This document shows positions 7,771-16,179 of a stretch of 64,000 nt of DNA, in pieces. The stretch lies in the NCBI GenBank assembly GCA_015233365.1, contig JADFXU010000006.1, positions 8,869 to 72,868 on the forward strand, given 5' to 3'. Numbering within the stretch: position 1 is the stretch's first letter; each line of letters opens with the position of its first letter. The translations under genes were made by a program, and so were the position numbers. The notes below the pieces were generated by a model, which did not search any database, had not been told where the DNA came from, and was given only the letters and a program-made list of their open reading frames with translations. The DNA comes from Nitrospirota bacterium. GTDB taxonomy: Bacteria > Nitrospirota > Thermodesulfovibrionia > Thermodesulfovibrionales > Dissulfurispiraceae.

Positions 7771-8691
7771 CTAACCACCCGCCAGGTATTTTTCGGGGTT
7801 TTCTGTTATGCATTTCATCACCAGGTCATTATCAAGCCCCATTGCGACAAGACGGGAAGCCGCCTCAGGCACGCTCATAACACCCCCCATGAGTCTGCCT
7901 ATGCTATCAACAACACCCTGAGAATATAAGGCTGTTTTAGACGCCTTCACTGAATCGGAGACAATGATAATTCTTGAGGGGTTCTTTGTTTTGAATATCA
8001 GATCAATTGTTGCGGAATGGAGATGGTGTGCATCAGCTATTACTTCAATGTAGACTTCCGGGTTGAGAAGTCCGAATCCTATTATGCCCGGTTCGCGGTG
8101 ATGGAAAGGGCGCATTGCATTAAAAATATGCGTAATACCGCGCGCCCCCGCATTGAATCCTTTCTCGGCCTCATTGTAAGTGGCCTCTGAATGTCCCATG
8201 CTCGGAATAATTCCTCTATCAGCAATTTTTCTTATTATCTTTGCGGCCCCGTTCATCTCCGGGGCAATAGTCATGATTTTAACCATATCTCCGAATCCCT
8301 CAAGAAGCTCCTGCAAATGATATTCGGCAGGCTCCAGGAATACCATTGCGTTCAAAGCTCCGCACCTTGAAAAATTAAGAAATGGTCCCTCAAGATGGAC
8401 CCCCGTAATCCTGGCCGATTCAACAACGGTCTCCTCTTCCTGTTGACTTTCATACCGCCTGATGACCGTCGCCCGACGCTCGACACCTCTTGCCTTTTGC
8501 TTCTCCATTGCCTTCCTGACTGTTTCCATGTTCTGTCTCATCACTTTTATTGTTGCGGGGTAGATTGTGAGGATGATTTCAGAAACTCCAAGCGACCCAT
8601 GAATATCAGCTATTGACAGGATATGCTCTTCGATGCTGCTTCTCGTGTCGTAACCGCCGATACCATGAGTATGTATATCGATAACCTTCAT
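7771..8691 (-). CDS. nagA: N-acetylglucosamine-6-phosphate deacetylase (short form)
   Basis: Removes acetyl from GlcNAc-6-P in amino sugar and murein recycling. The TIM-barrel motifs are present: DIHTHG (His7, His9), HLEGPFL, MGHSEAT, THIFNAMRP, ADAHH and SDSVKA. Starting directly at the metal-binding strand and ending soon after the barrel, it lacks the usual N-terminal and C-terminal beta-sandwich parts (306 against about 380 residues). No Shine-Dalgarno is seen; an extended -10 lies six bases before the ATG. nagZ and ampG lie nearby. Confidence 0.87.
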   Translation of the reverse strand: MKVIDIHTHGIGGYDTRSSIEEHILSIADIHGSLGVSEIILTIYPATIKVMRQNMETVRKAMEKQKARGVERRATVIRRYESQQEEETVVESARITGVHLEGPFLNFSRCGALNAMVFLEPAEYHLQELLEGFGDMVKIMTIAPEMNGAAKIIRKIADRGIIPSMGHSEATYNEAEKGFNAGARGITHIFNAMRPFHHREPGIIGFGLLNPEVYIEVIADAHHLHSATIDLIFKTKNPSRIIIVSDSVKASKTALYSQGVVDSIGRLMGGVMSVPEAASRLVAMGLDNDLVMKCITENPEKYLAGG

Positions 8692-8697
8692 GAAATT

Positions 8698-8706
8698 ATC
8701 TTACCA
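8698..8706 (-). promoter_or_regulatory. Extended -10 box of nagA (leaderless arrangement)
   Basis: Leftwards: TGG TAAGAT, then six bases, then the nagA ATG. No ribosome-binding site separates them, so the transcript probably starts at the start codon. Confidence 0.45.
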
Positions 8707-8734
8707 TAGAAAGACATGGAAAGAGCCCGGCCTT

Positions 8735-8763
8735 TTGCCTTTAGCATTGTGTTTTGCTATAGT
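8735..8763 (+). promoter_or_regulatory. Sigma-70 promoter of the DUF1460 gene
   Basis: -35 TTGCCT (8735-8740), a 17-base spacer ending in TGC, and -10 TATAGT (8758-8763). The start codon follows 33 bases later, with GGGAGG as ribosome-binding site. It is divergent from the nagA promoter, within about 100 bases. Confidence 0.6.
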
Positions 8764-8796
8764 TACTTTTAGAAGTGCCTATCGGGAGGCAAGAAA

Positions 8797-9513
8797 ATGA
8801 TTTTCCTGGGTAAGTGGACGCGGGATTCACTGGAGGACGCGCTGCGCGGGTCCTCATCGTTGTATACCGCGGGGGAACGCATACTTCGCCTTTCCTCACT
8901 TCTTCTCGGCGTGGCCTACAAAGAATCGACCCTGATCGGCGACATCGATACGCCGGAAGTGCTGGTAATAAATCTTGAGGAGATCGACTGCGTCACTTTC
9001 ATTGAGTATGTCGAAGCCATGCGTTTATCGGTCTCGTTTCAGGAGTTCGAAAAAAATCTGAAAATGGTAAGATACCGCTCCGGAAAAGTCGCCTTCCCCG
9101 CAAGAAAGCACTTCTTCACCGACTGGATTGAATTCAACAAGGACCTCGTTGACGAAGTCACCGGGCTTATAGGAGGGCAGAAAACCGTGTACATCCGCAA
9201 ACAATTGAATGTCACGGAGGACGGAACTTCGCTGGTATACGGCATTCAGCCCTTCTGGCGCGAGATTGCCTACATACCTTCCTATGCTATTGATGATGCG
9301 CTCGTTGATGCCCTTCAGACGGGAGACTATATAGGCATTTACTCGGGCAGACCGGGTCTTGACGTTTCACACGCCGGCATTTTTATAGTGGATGGCGACA
9401 AAGCCTGGCTGAGGCATGCATCATCCGTAAAAGAGCAGAGAAAGGTGATCGACCAGGATTTCAGGAGCTACATGACTGCCAAACCGGGGATCATTGTGCT
9501 GAGACCGAAATAG
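8797..9513 (+). CDS. DUF1460 family, N-acetylmuramoyl-L-alanine amidase-like protein
   Basis: Member of a family with an NlpC/P60-like papain fold acting on murein fragments. It shows the family's IDCVTFIEYVEAM block with the predicted nucleophile Cys65, and RYRSGKVAFPARKHFFTDW with His105, followed by a beta-rich region (YIGIYSGRPGLDVSHAGIF). GGGAGG precedes the ATG. No signal peptide is seen, suggesting a cytoplasmic role in degrading muropeptides imported by AmpG. Its location between nagA and ampG/nagZ supports that. Confidence 0.82.
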   Translation: MIFLGKWTRDSLEDALRGSSSLYTAGERILRLSSLLLGVAYKESTLIGDIDTPEVLVINLEEIDCVTFIEYVEAMRLSVSFQEFEKNLKMVRYRSGKVAFPARKHFFTDWIEFNKDLVDEVTGLIGGQKTVYIRKQLNVTEDGTSLVYGIQPFWREIAYIPSYAIDDALVDALQTGDYIGIYSGRPGLDVSHAGIFIVDGDKAWLRHASSVKEQRKVIDQDFRSYMTAKPGIIVLRPK

Positions 9514-9554
9514 CCGGACACGTCGGGCGCCAATGTCAATGCGTATTGCCGCAT

Positions 9555-10802
9555 TCAGGTCCCATGCTTTAATGCAGCTATGTCTTTCCGCATCCACCAC
9601 AGGAACAACAGACCCGGCAGCGCCGATATCGTAGCAAGCAGAAAGAACTGGGCCCAGCCCACCAGTTCGACAACATATCCCGACGTGGGCGCTATAAATA
9701 TCCTTCCCAGTGCGGCGATCGATGATAGCAGGGCGTACTGGGTCGCACTATATCGCTGACTGCACAACGACATGAGAAAAGACACAAATGCAGCCGTTCC
9801 CATGCCCCCGCACAAATTTTCAAAAGCTACGGCAGCTATCATCACAGGATAGCTTTTTCCAGCCCACGCAAGCACCATAAATGACAGGATAGATACCGAC
9901 TGCAGTATGCCGAATATCATCAGCGATTTATAAAGACCGAGCCTGACCATAAGCGTACCGCCGAACAACGCTCCTATGATCAGTGAAACGAGTCCCAACC
10001 CCTTATTTATCGTGCCTACATCGGTCGGTGAAAACCCGAGACCCCTTATCAGGAACGCGGTCGTCATGGTGCCTGCATATGCGTCACAGATTTTATACAA
10101 CACGATTACCATGAGGATACCCAAAGCCGAGCGGCGCGAAAAGAAATCTTTGAGCGGCCCCCATGCAGCCTCACGCACACTTCCCGGCGGTGCGATTCTC
10201 TCGCCGGGTTCAGGCCCCATCGCGGTCGCGGCCATGCAGGCAATCATTACCATTGCCATAAAAAGATATGTGTTACGCCAGCCTATTCTGTCGGATAAGA
10301 TAAGCGCCACCGCGCCGGACACAATCATTGCGACGCGATAGCCCATGACAAAAACAGCGGCCCCTATGCCGCGCTCCTCCTCATGCAGCACATCGGTCCT
10401 ATATGCGTCAACGACAATGTCCTGAGACGCGGACGCAAAAGCGACCAGCAGCGCAAGCGCCCCCATAACAGCAGGGCACTCCCGCGGAGAACCGAAGGCC
10501 ATTGCGGCAATGCCGCCTAGAAGAGATATCTGTGCAATAAGTATCCACCCTCTCCTTCTTCCCAGCCAGGGCGGTACAAAACGGTCCATAACCGGCGACC
10601 AGATGAACTTCAGCGTGTAGGGCAGGCCGACAAGCGCGAACACGCCGATTGTGCGCAGATTGACTCCGGCGACTGCCATCCACGCCTGCAATGTTCCGCC
10701 GGTCAGCGCGAGCGGCAATCCGGAGGAGAATCCCAGCAGCATGACCGCAGCAATGCGGCGGCTGCGAAATACCTGAAGATAAGCAGAAAGATTATAGGGC
10801 AT
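9555..10802 (-). CDS. ampG: AmpG-type muropeptide permease (MFS)
   Basis: Inner-membrane importer for anhydro-muropeptides. About twelve membrane segments and the AmpG N-terminal pattern (LLGFSSGLPLALTGGTLQAW, then GLPYTLKFIWSPVMDRF and LGRRRGWI) are clear. The ATG at 10802 (or an in-frame TTG at 10808) lies within a short palindromic repeat that also holds the stop of the upstream gene; no good Shine-Dalgarno is seen. It is the last gene of the nadE-to-ampG run, with nagZ two genes upstream. Confidence 0.9.
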   Translation of the reverse strand: MPYNLSAYLQVFRSRRIAAVMLLGFSSGLPLALTGGTLQAWMAVAGVNLRTIGVFALVGLPYTLKFIWSPVMDRFVPPWLGRRRGWILIAQISLLGGIAAMAFGSPRECPAVMGALALLVAFASASQDIVVDAYRTDVLHEEERGIGAAVFVMGYRVAMIVSGAVALILSDRIGWRNTYLFMAMVMIACMAATAMGPEPGERIAPPGSVREAAWGPLKDFFSRRSALGILMVIVLYKICDAYAGTMTTAFLIRGLGFSPTDVGTINKGLGLVSLIIGALFGGTLMVRLGLYKSLMIFGILQSVSILSFMVLAWAGKSYPVMIAAVAFENLCGGMGTAAFVSFLMSLCSQRYSATQYALLSSIAALGRIFIAPTSGYVVELVGWAQFFLLATISALPGLLFLWWMRKDIAALKHGT

Positions 10803-10804
10803 AT

Positions 10805-10824
10805 GCAATAGGCTATTGCCTATG
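10805..10824. repeat. Short periodic palindrome holding a stop codon
   Basis: GCAATAGGCTATTGC is a perfect palindrome around one central base, continuing as CTAT. The TAG stop of the upstream gene and the possible TTG start of ampG both fall in it. The inverted repeat at 51741-51767 is similar in character. Confidence 0.6.
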
Positions 10825-11062
10825 TTTGATTAATCTCCCGGAAAAGCTCCTTTAAAACCTTCTCTATTTCCTCGTAGGTCATCCATCCCTTCTCGAAAAA
10901 AATACTTCCTATCACTCTGTGAGGATTTCCGGACAGGTTATCATCTACCTGCTCCGAGAGGGCCAATTTGAGCTGTTCCGGAGTTATGAAGCCCCTATCG
11001 ACTGCTATTTTGCCGAACCTGGGAGAATGTTGTTTTGTAATTCCCCTGACTCTCTCTCTCAT
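10820..11062 (-). CDS. Small MshEN/GspE N-domain-like protein
   Basis: 80 residues resembling the small helical domain at the N-terminus of type II/IV secretion ATPases (RFGKIAVDRGFITPEQLKLALSEQ, then IGSIFFEKGWMTYEEIEKVLKEL). In MshE this module binds cyclic di-GMP; here it stands alone. It sits between nagZ (18 bases) and ampG. Its role is unknown; it could be a small ligand-binding or adaptor protein. Confidence 0.65.
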   Translation of the reverse strand: MRERVRGITKQHSPRFGKIAVDRGFITPEQLKLALSEQVDDNLSGNPHRVIGSIFFEKGWMTYEEIEKVLKELFREINQT

Positions 11063-11080
11063 TGCTCACCCCTCTGACGC

Positions 11081-12604
11081 TCAACTCCCTATGCTGTTAA
11101 GTTTCACCGGCAGCCGACCCGTAAAATCCATTTCCCCTTTCAGACACTTTATAACTGCCTCCTGCGCCTGAGGCGCCGGCTCGTAAGCCGCGATTAGTAT
11201 ATCAGCTTCCCCGAAATAGCGCAAAACATAGGGGCTGCCGAAGGAGACAACAATAGATATCTTTGCCAGCTTTATCAATCCGGCTATTTTCTCCGTGTCC
11301 TTATCTGCAAGACCTGAGCTTCCTTGCCAGGCGGCGACACTGGTAAACAACGCAAAGAGGACAGTCTCGTCCCGGAACGCATTTGCATCGCGCGTCCCCG
11401 CGAAGTACCTCAGATAGTCTTTCAGCGGCGACCCTGATGAAAGCCGTGGATCTCCCGCGATGATAAGACGGACATCTCCTGTTTCTTTCACCGGCAGCAG
11501 TCCCGGCGCATGTTTCACCAGCGTAATTGATTTGCCGGCAATGGCTGATGCCGGCCCCGTATGCCTGACGTAGTCGGCTTCTCTTCTCACAATGTGTTTC
11601 AGGCGCTCTTTTGCTTTCATTATGCGTACCACCGCATTGTTCACAGTCCCCTCTTCGACTTCTCCGGAAGTGACCGCAGACCGCAACCTGGCTGCCGCAA
11701 AATGAGCGTCAGAGGGATGCAGCAGAATGTCAGCCCCTGCATTGATACACTTTACAGGGGCCTCCCCCGTGTCGCCCAAGGCACGCATATCGAGCGCATC
11801 TGTCAGAATAAGACCACTAAAGCCGAGTTCGCCCCGCAGGAGGTCATGCATAATCTTTCTTGAAAAAGTCGCCGGCCTATCATCCAGGGACGGGACCGCC
11901 AGATGCCCTATCATTATACTGCGCACCCCGGCTTCGATAGCCTTGATAAAAGGAACAAGATCGATGTTCTTCAGATCAGCCCGCGATTTTTTAATGACCG
12001 GCAGGGCAATATGCGAATCAATCGCCGTATCGCCGTGACCCGGAAAATGTTTCGCACAACTGATCAGCCCCGCGCGCTCCAGTGCCCTGATATATGCCGA
12101 GCCGAACCACGACACCGTTGCAGGATCATCCGAAAAAGCCCTCGTGCATATTATGGGATTGTCAGGGTCCTGATTGACATCCAGGACAGGGATCAGAGGC
12201 ATATTGATTCCATTGTCGATCGCTTCTTCTGCGACACCTTCGAGGGCGTTTTCAAGAAGCAGCGCATCTTCGGCATTCCCGCTGTCCAGTGCCGCAGCTA
12301 CCGCCATAGGACAGGGAAACGAGGTCGCCCCTCTTATCTGCTGTCCCGCGCCCCTTTCAATATCCGATGCAATGAATAACACAATATCGGCAAGGGACTG
12401 GAGCTCGCGAATAAAATCCCCTGTTTCACCCCTTTTGCCGCCAAAGACGATGAACCCGCCGATACCTTTTCTTACAAGCTCAATCAGTGACCGCCTGTAG
12501 GAGGCCTTATGGATCTCGTCTCCGTTGAGCCTGCTGATGACAAGTTGATAGAGGCGCTTTTCGAGCGATTCAGGCATACCGGTCAACATGGTGGAGTTTA
12601 ACAA
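11081..12604 (-). CDS. nagZ: Beta-N-acetylglucosaminidase NagZ-like, glycoside hydrolase family 3
   Basis: Cleaves the GlcNAc-anhMurNAc bond in recycled muropeptides. The GH3 signature SCAKHFPGHGDTAIDSH (about 195-210) carries the His/Asp pair, and LILTDALDMRAL carries the catalytic Asp. At 507 residues it is longer than the 340-residue E. coli enzyme and has a C-terminal alpha/beta GH3 domain. No signal peptide is seen, so it is probably cytoplasmic. It lies between rsmI and the MshEN-like gene. Confidence 0.9.
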   Translation of the reverse strand: MLNSTMLTGMPESLEKRLYQLVISRLNGDEIHKASYRRSLIELVRKGIGGFIVFGGKRGETGDFIRELQSLADIVLFIASDIERGAGQQIRGATSFPCPMAVAAALDSGNAEDALLLENALEGVAEEAIDNGINMPLIPVLDVNQDPDNPIICTRAFSDDPATVSWFGSAYIRALERAGLISCAKHFPGHGDTAIDSHIALPVIKKSRADLKNIDLVPFIKAIEAGVRSIMIGHLAVPSLDDRPATFSRKIMHDLLRGELGFSGLILTDALDMRALGDTGEAPVKCINAGADILLHPSDAHFAAARLRSAVTSGEVEEGTVNNAVVRIMKAKERLKHIVRREADYVRHTGPASAIAGKSITLVKHAPGLLPVKETGDVRLIIAGDPRLSSGSPLKDYLRYFAGTRDANAFRDETVLFALFTSVAAWQGSSGLADKDTEKIAGLIKLAKISIVVSFGSPYVLRYFGEADILIAAYEPAPQAQEAVIKCLKGEMDFTGRLPVKLNSIGS

Positions 12605-12625
12605 ATTCCGCGCCTGGCCTGCACT

Positions 12626-13450
12626 CTACTCTACTCCCAGGCTTTTATCATAAAGCTCTTTTCTGCTGAGGCCGTATTCATCTGCAACAACTTTTACCGC
12701 CTCTTTTCGACCCCTGCCCTTTTTCATCAGTGACTTGATTTCGCTTAAAGCCTCTTCCATTCGCGCCCCAAAAAGTCTTTTGCCTTCCACAAGTATCACA
12801 TATTCACCCGCTATTGTCAGGTGCTCCAGCTCTTCGCGTACGGCAGTAAGCGTTCCTCTGATCGTCGCCTCATGCAGCTTCGTGATTTCTTTCACAACCA
12901 CTGCCTCGCGGGGGCCGAAGATCGTCTCCATGTCCAGGAGCGCTTCGAGCAGACGGTGGGGGGCTTCGTAAAAAACGAGGGTCCTGGGTTCGTATTTGAG
13001 ACCGACCAGTTCTTTTTGCCGCTGGACTGTTTTTGACGGGAGAAACCCTATAAAAGTGAATTCTTCCGTGGAGAGGCCGGAAATAGAGAGAGCGGCAGTA
13101 AGAGCGGACGGACCCGGGACCGGGACCACTGTAATCCCTTCCTCAATGGCCCTCCTGATAACAACGGCTCCAGGATCGGAGATACCGGGTGTGCCGGCAT
13201 CCGAAATAACCGCAACCGACGACCCTTCGCGCAGCTTTGAGACAATTTCTTCAGCCTTGATTTTTTCCCGCTCGGACCAGTAGCTTATCAGCGGTTTTCT
13301 TATACCGTAGGAATTGAGGAGTTTCAGAGAATGCCTCGTGTCCTCTGCCGCTATATAATCCACTTCCTTGAGTATCTTCAGCGCCCTGAGCGTTATGTCA
13401 TCAAGATTGCCTATCGGCGTTGCAACAATGTAGAGCGTTCCACCTGACAA
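12626..13450 (-). CDS. rsmI: 16S rRNA (cytidine(1402)-2'-O)-methyltransferase
   Basis: SAM-dependent methyltransferase modifying C1402 in the ribosomal P site. The N-terminus GTLYIVATPIGNLDDITLRAL and the motifs AAEDTRHS, SDAGTPGISDPG and VPVPGPSALTAAL are diagnostic of RsmI (tetrapyrrole methylase fold). Length 274 is normal. It starts two bases after the ferritin-like gene ends, so both share an mRNA. Confidence 0.96.
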   Translation of the reverse strand: MSGGTLYIVATPIGNLDDITLRALKILKEVDYIAAEDTRHSLKLLNSYGIRKPLISYWSEREKIKAEEIVSKLREGSSVAVISDAGTPGISDPGAVVIRRAIEEGITVVPVPGPSALTAALSISGLSTEEFTFIGFLPSKTVQRQKELVGLKYEPRTLVFYEAPHRLLEALLDMETIFGPREAVVVKEITKLHEATIRGTLTAVREELEHLTIAGEYVILVEGKRLFGARMEEALSEIKSLMKKGRGRKEAVKVVADEYGLSRKELYDKSLGVE

Positions 13451-13452
13451 GG

Positions 13453-13926
13453 CTACCGCTTCACAAGGGCGTCTTTAAAAATGTTAAGCCACATGATATG
13501 GCTCTTTTCCTCGTTTATGATCTCATCTACGATCTCTTTTTCGCGCACGGCGTCCCTTATTCCGAAAAAGTACAGGAGTGTCTCTTTCTCAAATCCGAGG
13601 GCATAATCAACCGCATCATTTATAGTCCTGATACGGTCCATTGAGGGGATTGCTTTGTCCTTCCCCAAAAAGAATTGCGACTCAACGATCGCCCTCAGAT
13701 ACGGGGATATTTCATCCCATTTTTCAGGCTCCTCGTCTCCGACCATTTCCTTCAACTCGGAATATGTTTTTTCATGTCTCAATTCCTTTGCTGCAAGTGT
13801 GCTGAAAAGCTTGACCAGTTTCTGGTCCTCTTTAAAACGGTCGGCCATAGCAGTGTAGTACTGATAGCCCAATTTCTCGGTTTGCACCGCCTGCTCAAGC
13901 ACCTCCCGAATCGTAAAGTTCTCCAC
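13453..13926 (-). CDS. Ferritin-like/rubrerythrin-type diiron protein
   Basis: 157-residue four-helix protein. Helix motifs of ferritin-like diiron carriers are seen: EKLGYQYYTAMADRF, KELRHEKTYSEL (ExxH), GFEKETLLYFFGIRD and NEEKSHIMWLN (ExxH). There is no rubredoxin domain. GTG at 13926 is chosen because GGAGGTG sits six bases upstream; the longer frame starting at 13953 has no such site. Likely roles are peroxide or iron handling in an anaerobe. Confidence 0.8.
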   Translation of the reverse strand: MENFTIREVLEQAVQTEKLGYQYYTAMADRFKEDQKLVKLFSTLAAKELRHEKTYSELKEMVGDEEPEKWDEISPYLRAIVESQFFLGKDKAIPSMDRIRTINDAVDYALGFEKETLLYFFGIRDAVREKEIVDEIINEEKSHIMWLNIFKDALVKR

Positions 13927-13940
13927 AATCCACCTCCGTA

Positions 13941-14036
13941 AAATAAGTAGCAAGTAGTAAGGGGGAAACCAAAACTTTGCCGGACCAGGACTTCTTGCCT
14001 TTCCCGTTACTACTTACTACCGGCTACTTGTTATTT
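13941..14036. repeat. Intergenic inverted repeat built of AAGTAGTAA-type units
   Basis: Left arm AAATAAGTAGCAAGTAGTAA (13941-13960) pairs imperfectly with the right arm at 14007-14036, which is made of TTACTACTTACTACC-type units. The TAG stop of the upstream gene lies in the right arm. It may act as a processing hairpin; there is no U-run for a terminator. Confidence 0.6.
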
Positions 14037-14323
14037 GTCTCTGTTTCGAGCAATTTCCTTAACCGTTTGTCCGCCCTCATTATATCATCCGCATTGTCGC
14101 CGGTGATGTCCCACTGGTATTCTCCTTTGGCGGTGCGGTGCAATTTTATCTTTACCGGCTTGCGGGGCTTTATCTGGGATATATCGTGGTCCCTGCTGAA
14201 CTGCAGCGCAGGTTTCTTGTCATTGTCAGCGGCATATGCATCAGATAACAAACTGCATAAAATAAAAAGCAGAACAAAAAACAATAAATAGAACTTGAAC
14301 GTCCGGCTTCTATCTTGCATCAC
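14024..14323 (-). CDS. Small exported protein of unknown function
   Basis: 99 residues with a signal peptide (FKFYLLFFVLLFILCSLLSDAYAAD) and a mature part of about 68 residues rich in charged residues (KPRKPVKIKLHRTAKGEYQWDITGDNADDIMRADKRLRKLL). Its start overlaps the nadE stop by four bases. No family recognised; it is probably periplasmic. The pairing with nadE may be only transcriptional. Confidence 0.75.
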   Translation of the reverse strand: MMQDRSRTFKFYLLFFVLLFILCSLLSDAYAADNDKKPALQFSRDHDISQIKPRKPVKIKLHRTAKGEYQWDITGDNADDIMRADKRLRKLLETETNNK

Positions 14324-16068
14324 CAGCTCCTGTATCTGTTCGTTATGGGAAATCTCCTGTCCCTGCCGAAGGCCCTTGGGGTAATCTTAATGCCGGGCGG
14401 GGACTGTCTTCTCTTATATTCGCTGAAATCGACCATGCGTATGACCCTTTTTGTATTCTCCTCCGGGCAATACGGGTTCAGAGTCACGATCTCGTCAAAA
14501 CTCTTGTCTTCCTCGATATACTTCTTCAGGATGGGGTCAAGCACATCATAGGGAGGCAGCGTATCGGTATCTTTTTGATCATGCTTCAATTCTGCGGAAG
14601 GCGCCTTTATAAGCACCCTTTCCGGAATAACTGCTCTGCCTTCTTCCAGGTTTTTCCACTTGCACAGCAGGTAGACCAGAGTTTTAGACACGTCCTTGAT
14701 CACGGCAAAACCTCCGGCCATATCTCCGTAAAGTGTGGCATACCCCACGCTCATTTCAGACTTGTTTCCAGTGGTCAGAACCAGCCATCTGAACTTATTC
14801 GATAAAGCCATAAGCAGGTTTCCCCTGATCCGGGCCTGGAGGTTCTCTTCTGTAATGTCGGCAGGTTTGTTTTCAAAAGGCGGTTTCAGGGCATCCAGGT
14901 ATGAATCAAATACCGATACGATCGGGATTTCAATCAACTTTATGCCGAGGTTCCCGGCCAGTTCCCGCGTGTCCTCCGCGCTTTCCCGCGAAGTATAAGG
15001 CGACGGCATGAATACACCCGTAACATTGTCCGCACCGACGGCATCAGCCGCGATGGCAGCGACAAGAGCGGAATCGATTCCGCCGCTCAGTCCGATGCAA
15101 ACATCGGCAAACCCGTTCTTATGAACGTAATCTCCTGTTCCAAGGACAAGCGCCCTGTATACCTCTTCTTCCATAGTGAACGGCTTGCAGGGCGACAGCA
15201 CTTCAGAGTGGAGGATGTTCTGCTCCTTCCGTCCCCCGCGCTTCCCTGCTATAGTGATCTTCTCAACAGATTCGCATCCCAAATCGAAAACCTGCTGCCT
15301 TCTTGTAGGCTCCCGGAGGCGCCTGGTGAAAACCGCGTCAAGGTCCAGGTCGGCGATTACCATATCCTCCTCGAACTGTTTGCCTTCCGCAAATACGTCC
15401 CCGTTCTGGTCCACTATGAAACTCTGTCCGTCGAAGACCAGTTCATCCTGGCCTCCCACGGTATTCAGATACGCGATGATAACGCTGTTGTCATAAGCGC
15501 GCGTGGACAACATTCTCTTCCTGAATTCTCCCTTGCCGATCTGGTAAGGCGAGGCGTTTATATTTATTATAAATTCCGCCCCCGACAGCGCCTGCACCGC
15601 GGTCGGTCCCCCCGCATACCAGATATCCTCGCAGATGTTGATCCCGAACAAACAATTTTCCAGTTCATATACCGTATACCTGCTGCCCGCCTGAAAATAC
15701 CTGAATTCGTCAAAAACTCCGTAAAACGGAAGATGCATCTTATGATAGACGTCCACAAGCCGACCATTGTGCAGAATTGCAGCAGCGTTGTATATATCGT
15801 CCGTCCTGTCCACAAATCCGGTTACCACTACAGCGTCACCGGTGCTTTCCCGGATTTCGTTTAGTGCGGCGAGCGTGTCGTCAATGAACTGGGGCTTCAG
15901 CAGCAGGTCTTCGGGCGGATACCCCGTGACCGCAAGCTCAGGGAAGACGATGATATCGGGAGAATATTCTCCGGCTTTCTCAATATGGGCAATAATTTTC
16001 TTCACATTGCCGTTCAGATCACCCACTACGGGATTTATCTGGCACAATGCAAGACGGGCAGTTTTCAT
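14320..16068 (-). CDS. nadE: Glutamine-dependent NAD+ synthetase
   Basis: Makes NAD+ from deamido-NAD+ using glutamine. The N-terminal nitrilase-type glutaminase has the Glu-Lys-Cys triad (Glu44 in FPELAVTGY, Lys110 in YHKMHLP, Cys146 in NICEDIW). The C-terminal synthetase has the PP-loop CIGLSGGIDSALVAA. The 582-residue two-domain form is standard. An ATGA overlap links it to the next gene, and extended -10 boxes lie about 45-60 bases upstream. Confidence 0.97.
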   Translation of the reverse strand: MKTARLALCQINPVVGDLNGNVKKIIAHIEKAGEYSPDIIVFPELAVTGYPPEDLLLKPQFIDDTLAALNEIRESTGDAVVVTGFVDRTDDIYNAAAILHNGRLVDVYHKMHLPFYGVFDEFRYFQAGSRYTVYELENCLFGINICEDIWYAGGPTAVQALSGAEFIININASPYQIGKGEFRKRMLSTRAYDNSVIIAYLNTVGGQDELVFDGQSFIVDQNGDVFAEGKQFEEDMVIADLDLDAVFTRRLREPTRRQQVFDLGCESVEKITIAGKRGGRKEQNILHSEVLSPCKPFTMEEEVYRALVLGTGDYVHKNGFADVCIGLSGGIDSALVAAIAADAVGADNVTGVFMPSPYTSRESAEDTRELAGNLGIKLIEIPIVSVFDSYLDALKPPFENKPADITEENLQARIRGNLLMALSNKFRWLVLTTGNKSEMSVGYATLYGDMAGGFAVIKDVSKTLVYLLCKWKNLEEGRAVIPERVLIKAPSAELKHDQKDTDTLPPYDVLDPILKKYIEEDKSFDEIVTLNPYCPEENTKRVIRMVDFSEYKRRQSPPGIKITPRAFGRDRRFPITNRYRSW

Positions 16069-16111
16069 CAGGAACCCTCGCTGTTTTGTAATGGTATCTG
16101 AGGCAAATTCA

Positions 16112-16132
16112 ATTTTAGCACATTTTATAGCA
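16112..16132 (-). promoter_or_regulatory. Extended -10 boxes upstream of nadE
   Basis: Two overlapping candidates read leftwards: TGC TATAAA (16132-16124) and TGC TAAAAT (16120-16112). Neither has a good -35. They head the run nadE-small exported protein-ferritin-like-rsmI-nagZ-MshEN-ampG. Confidence 0.4.
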
Positions 16133-16179
16133 AAGTTTTACAGTTCCCCGACCTCTTGAAACCCCTCAGGTCGTCAGGA

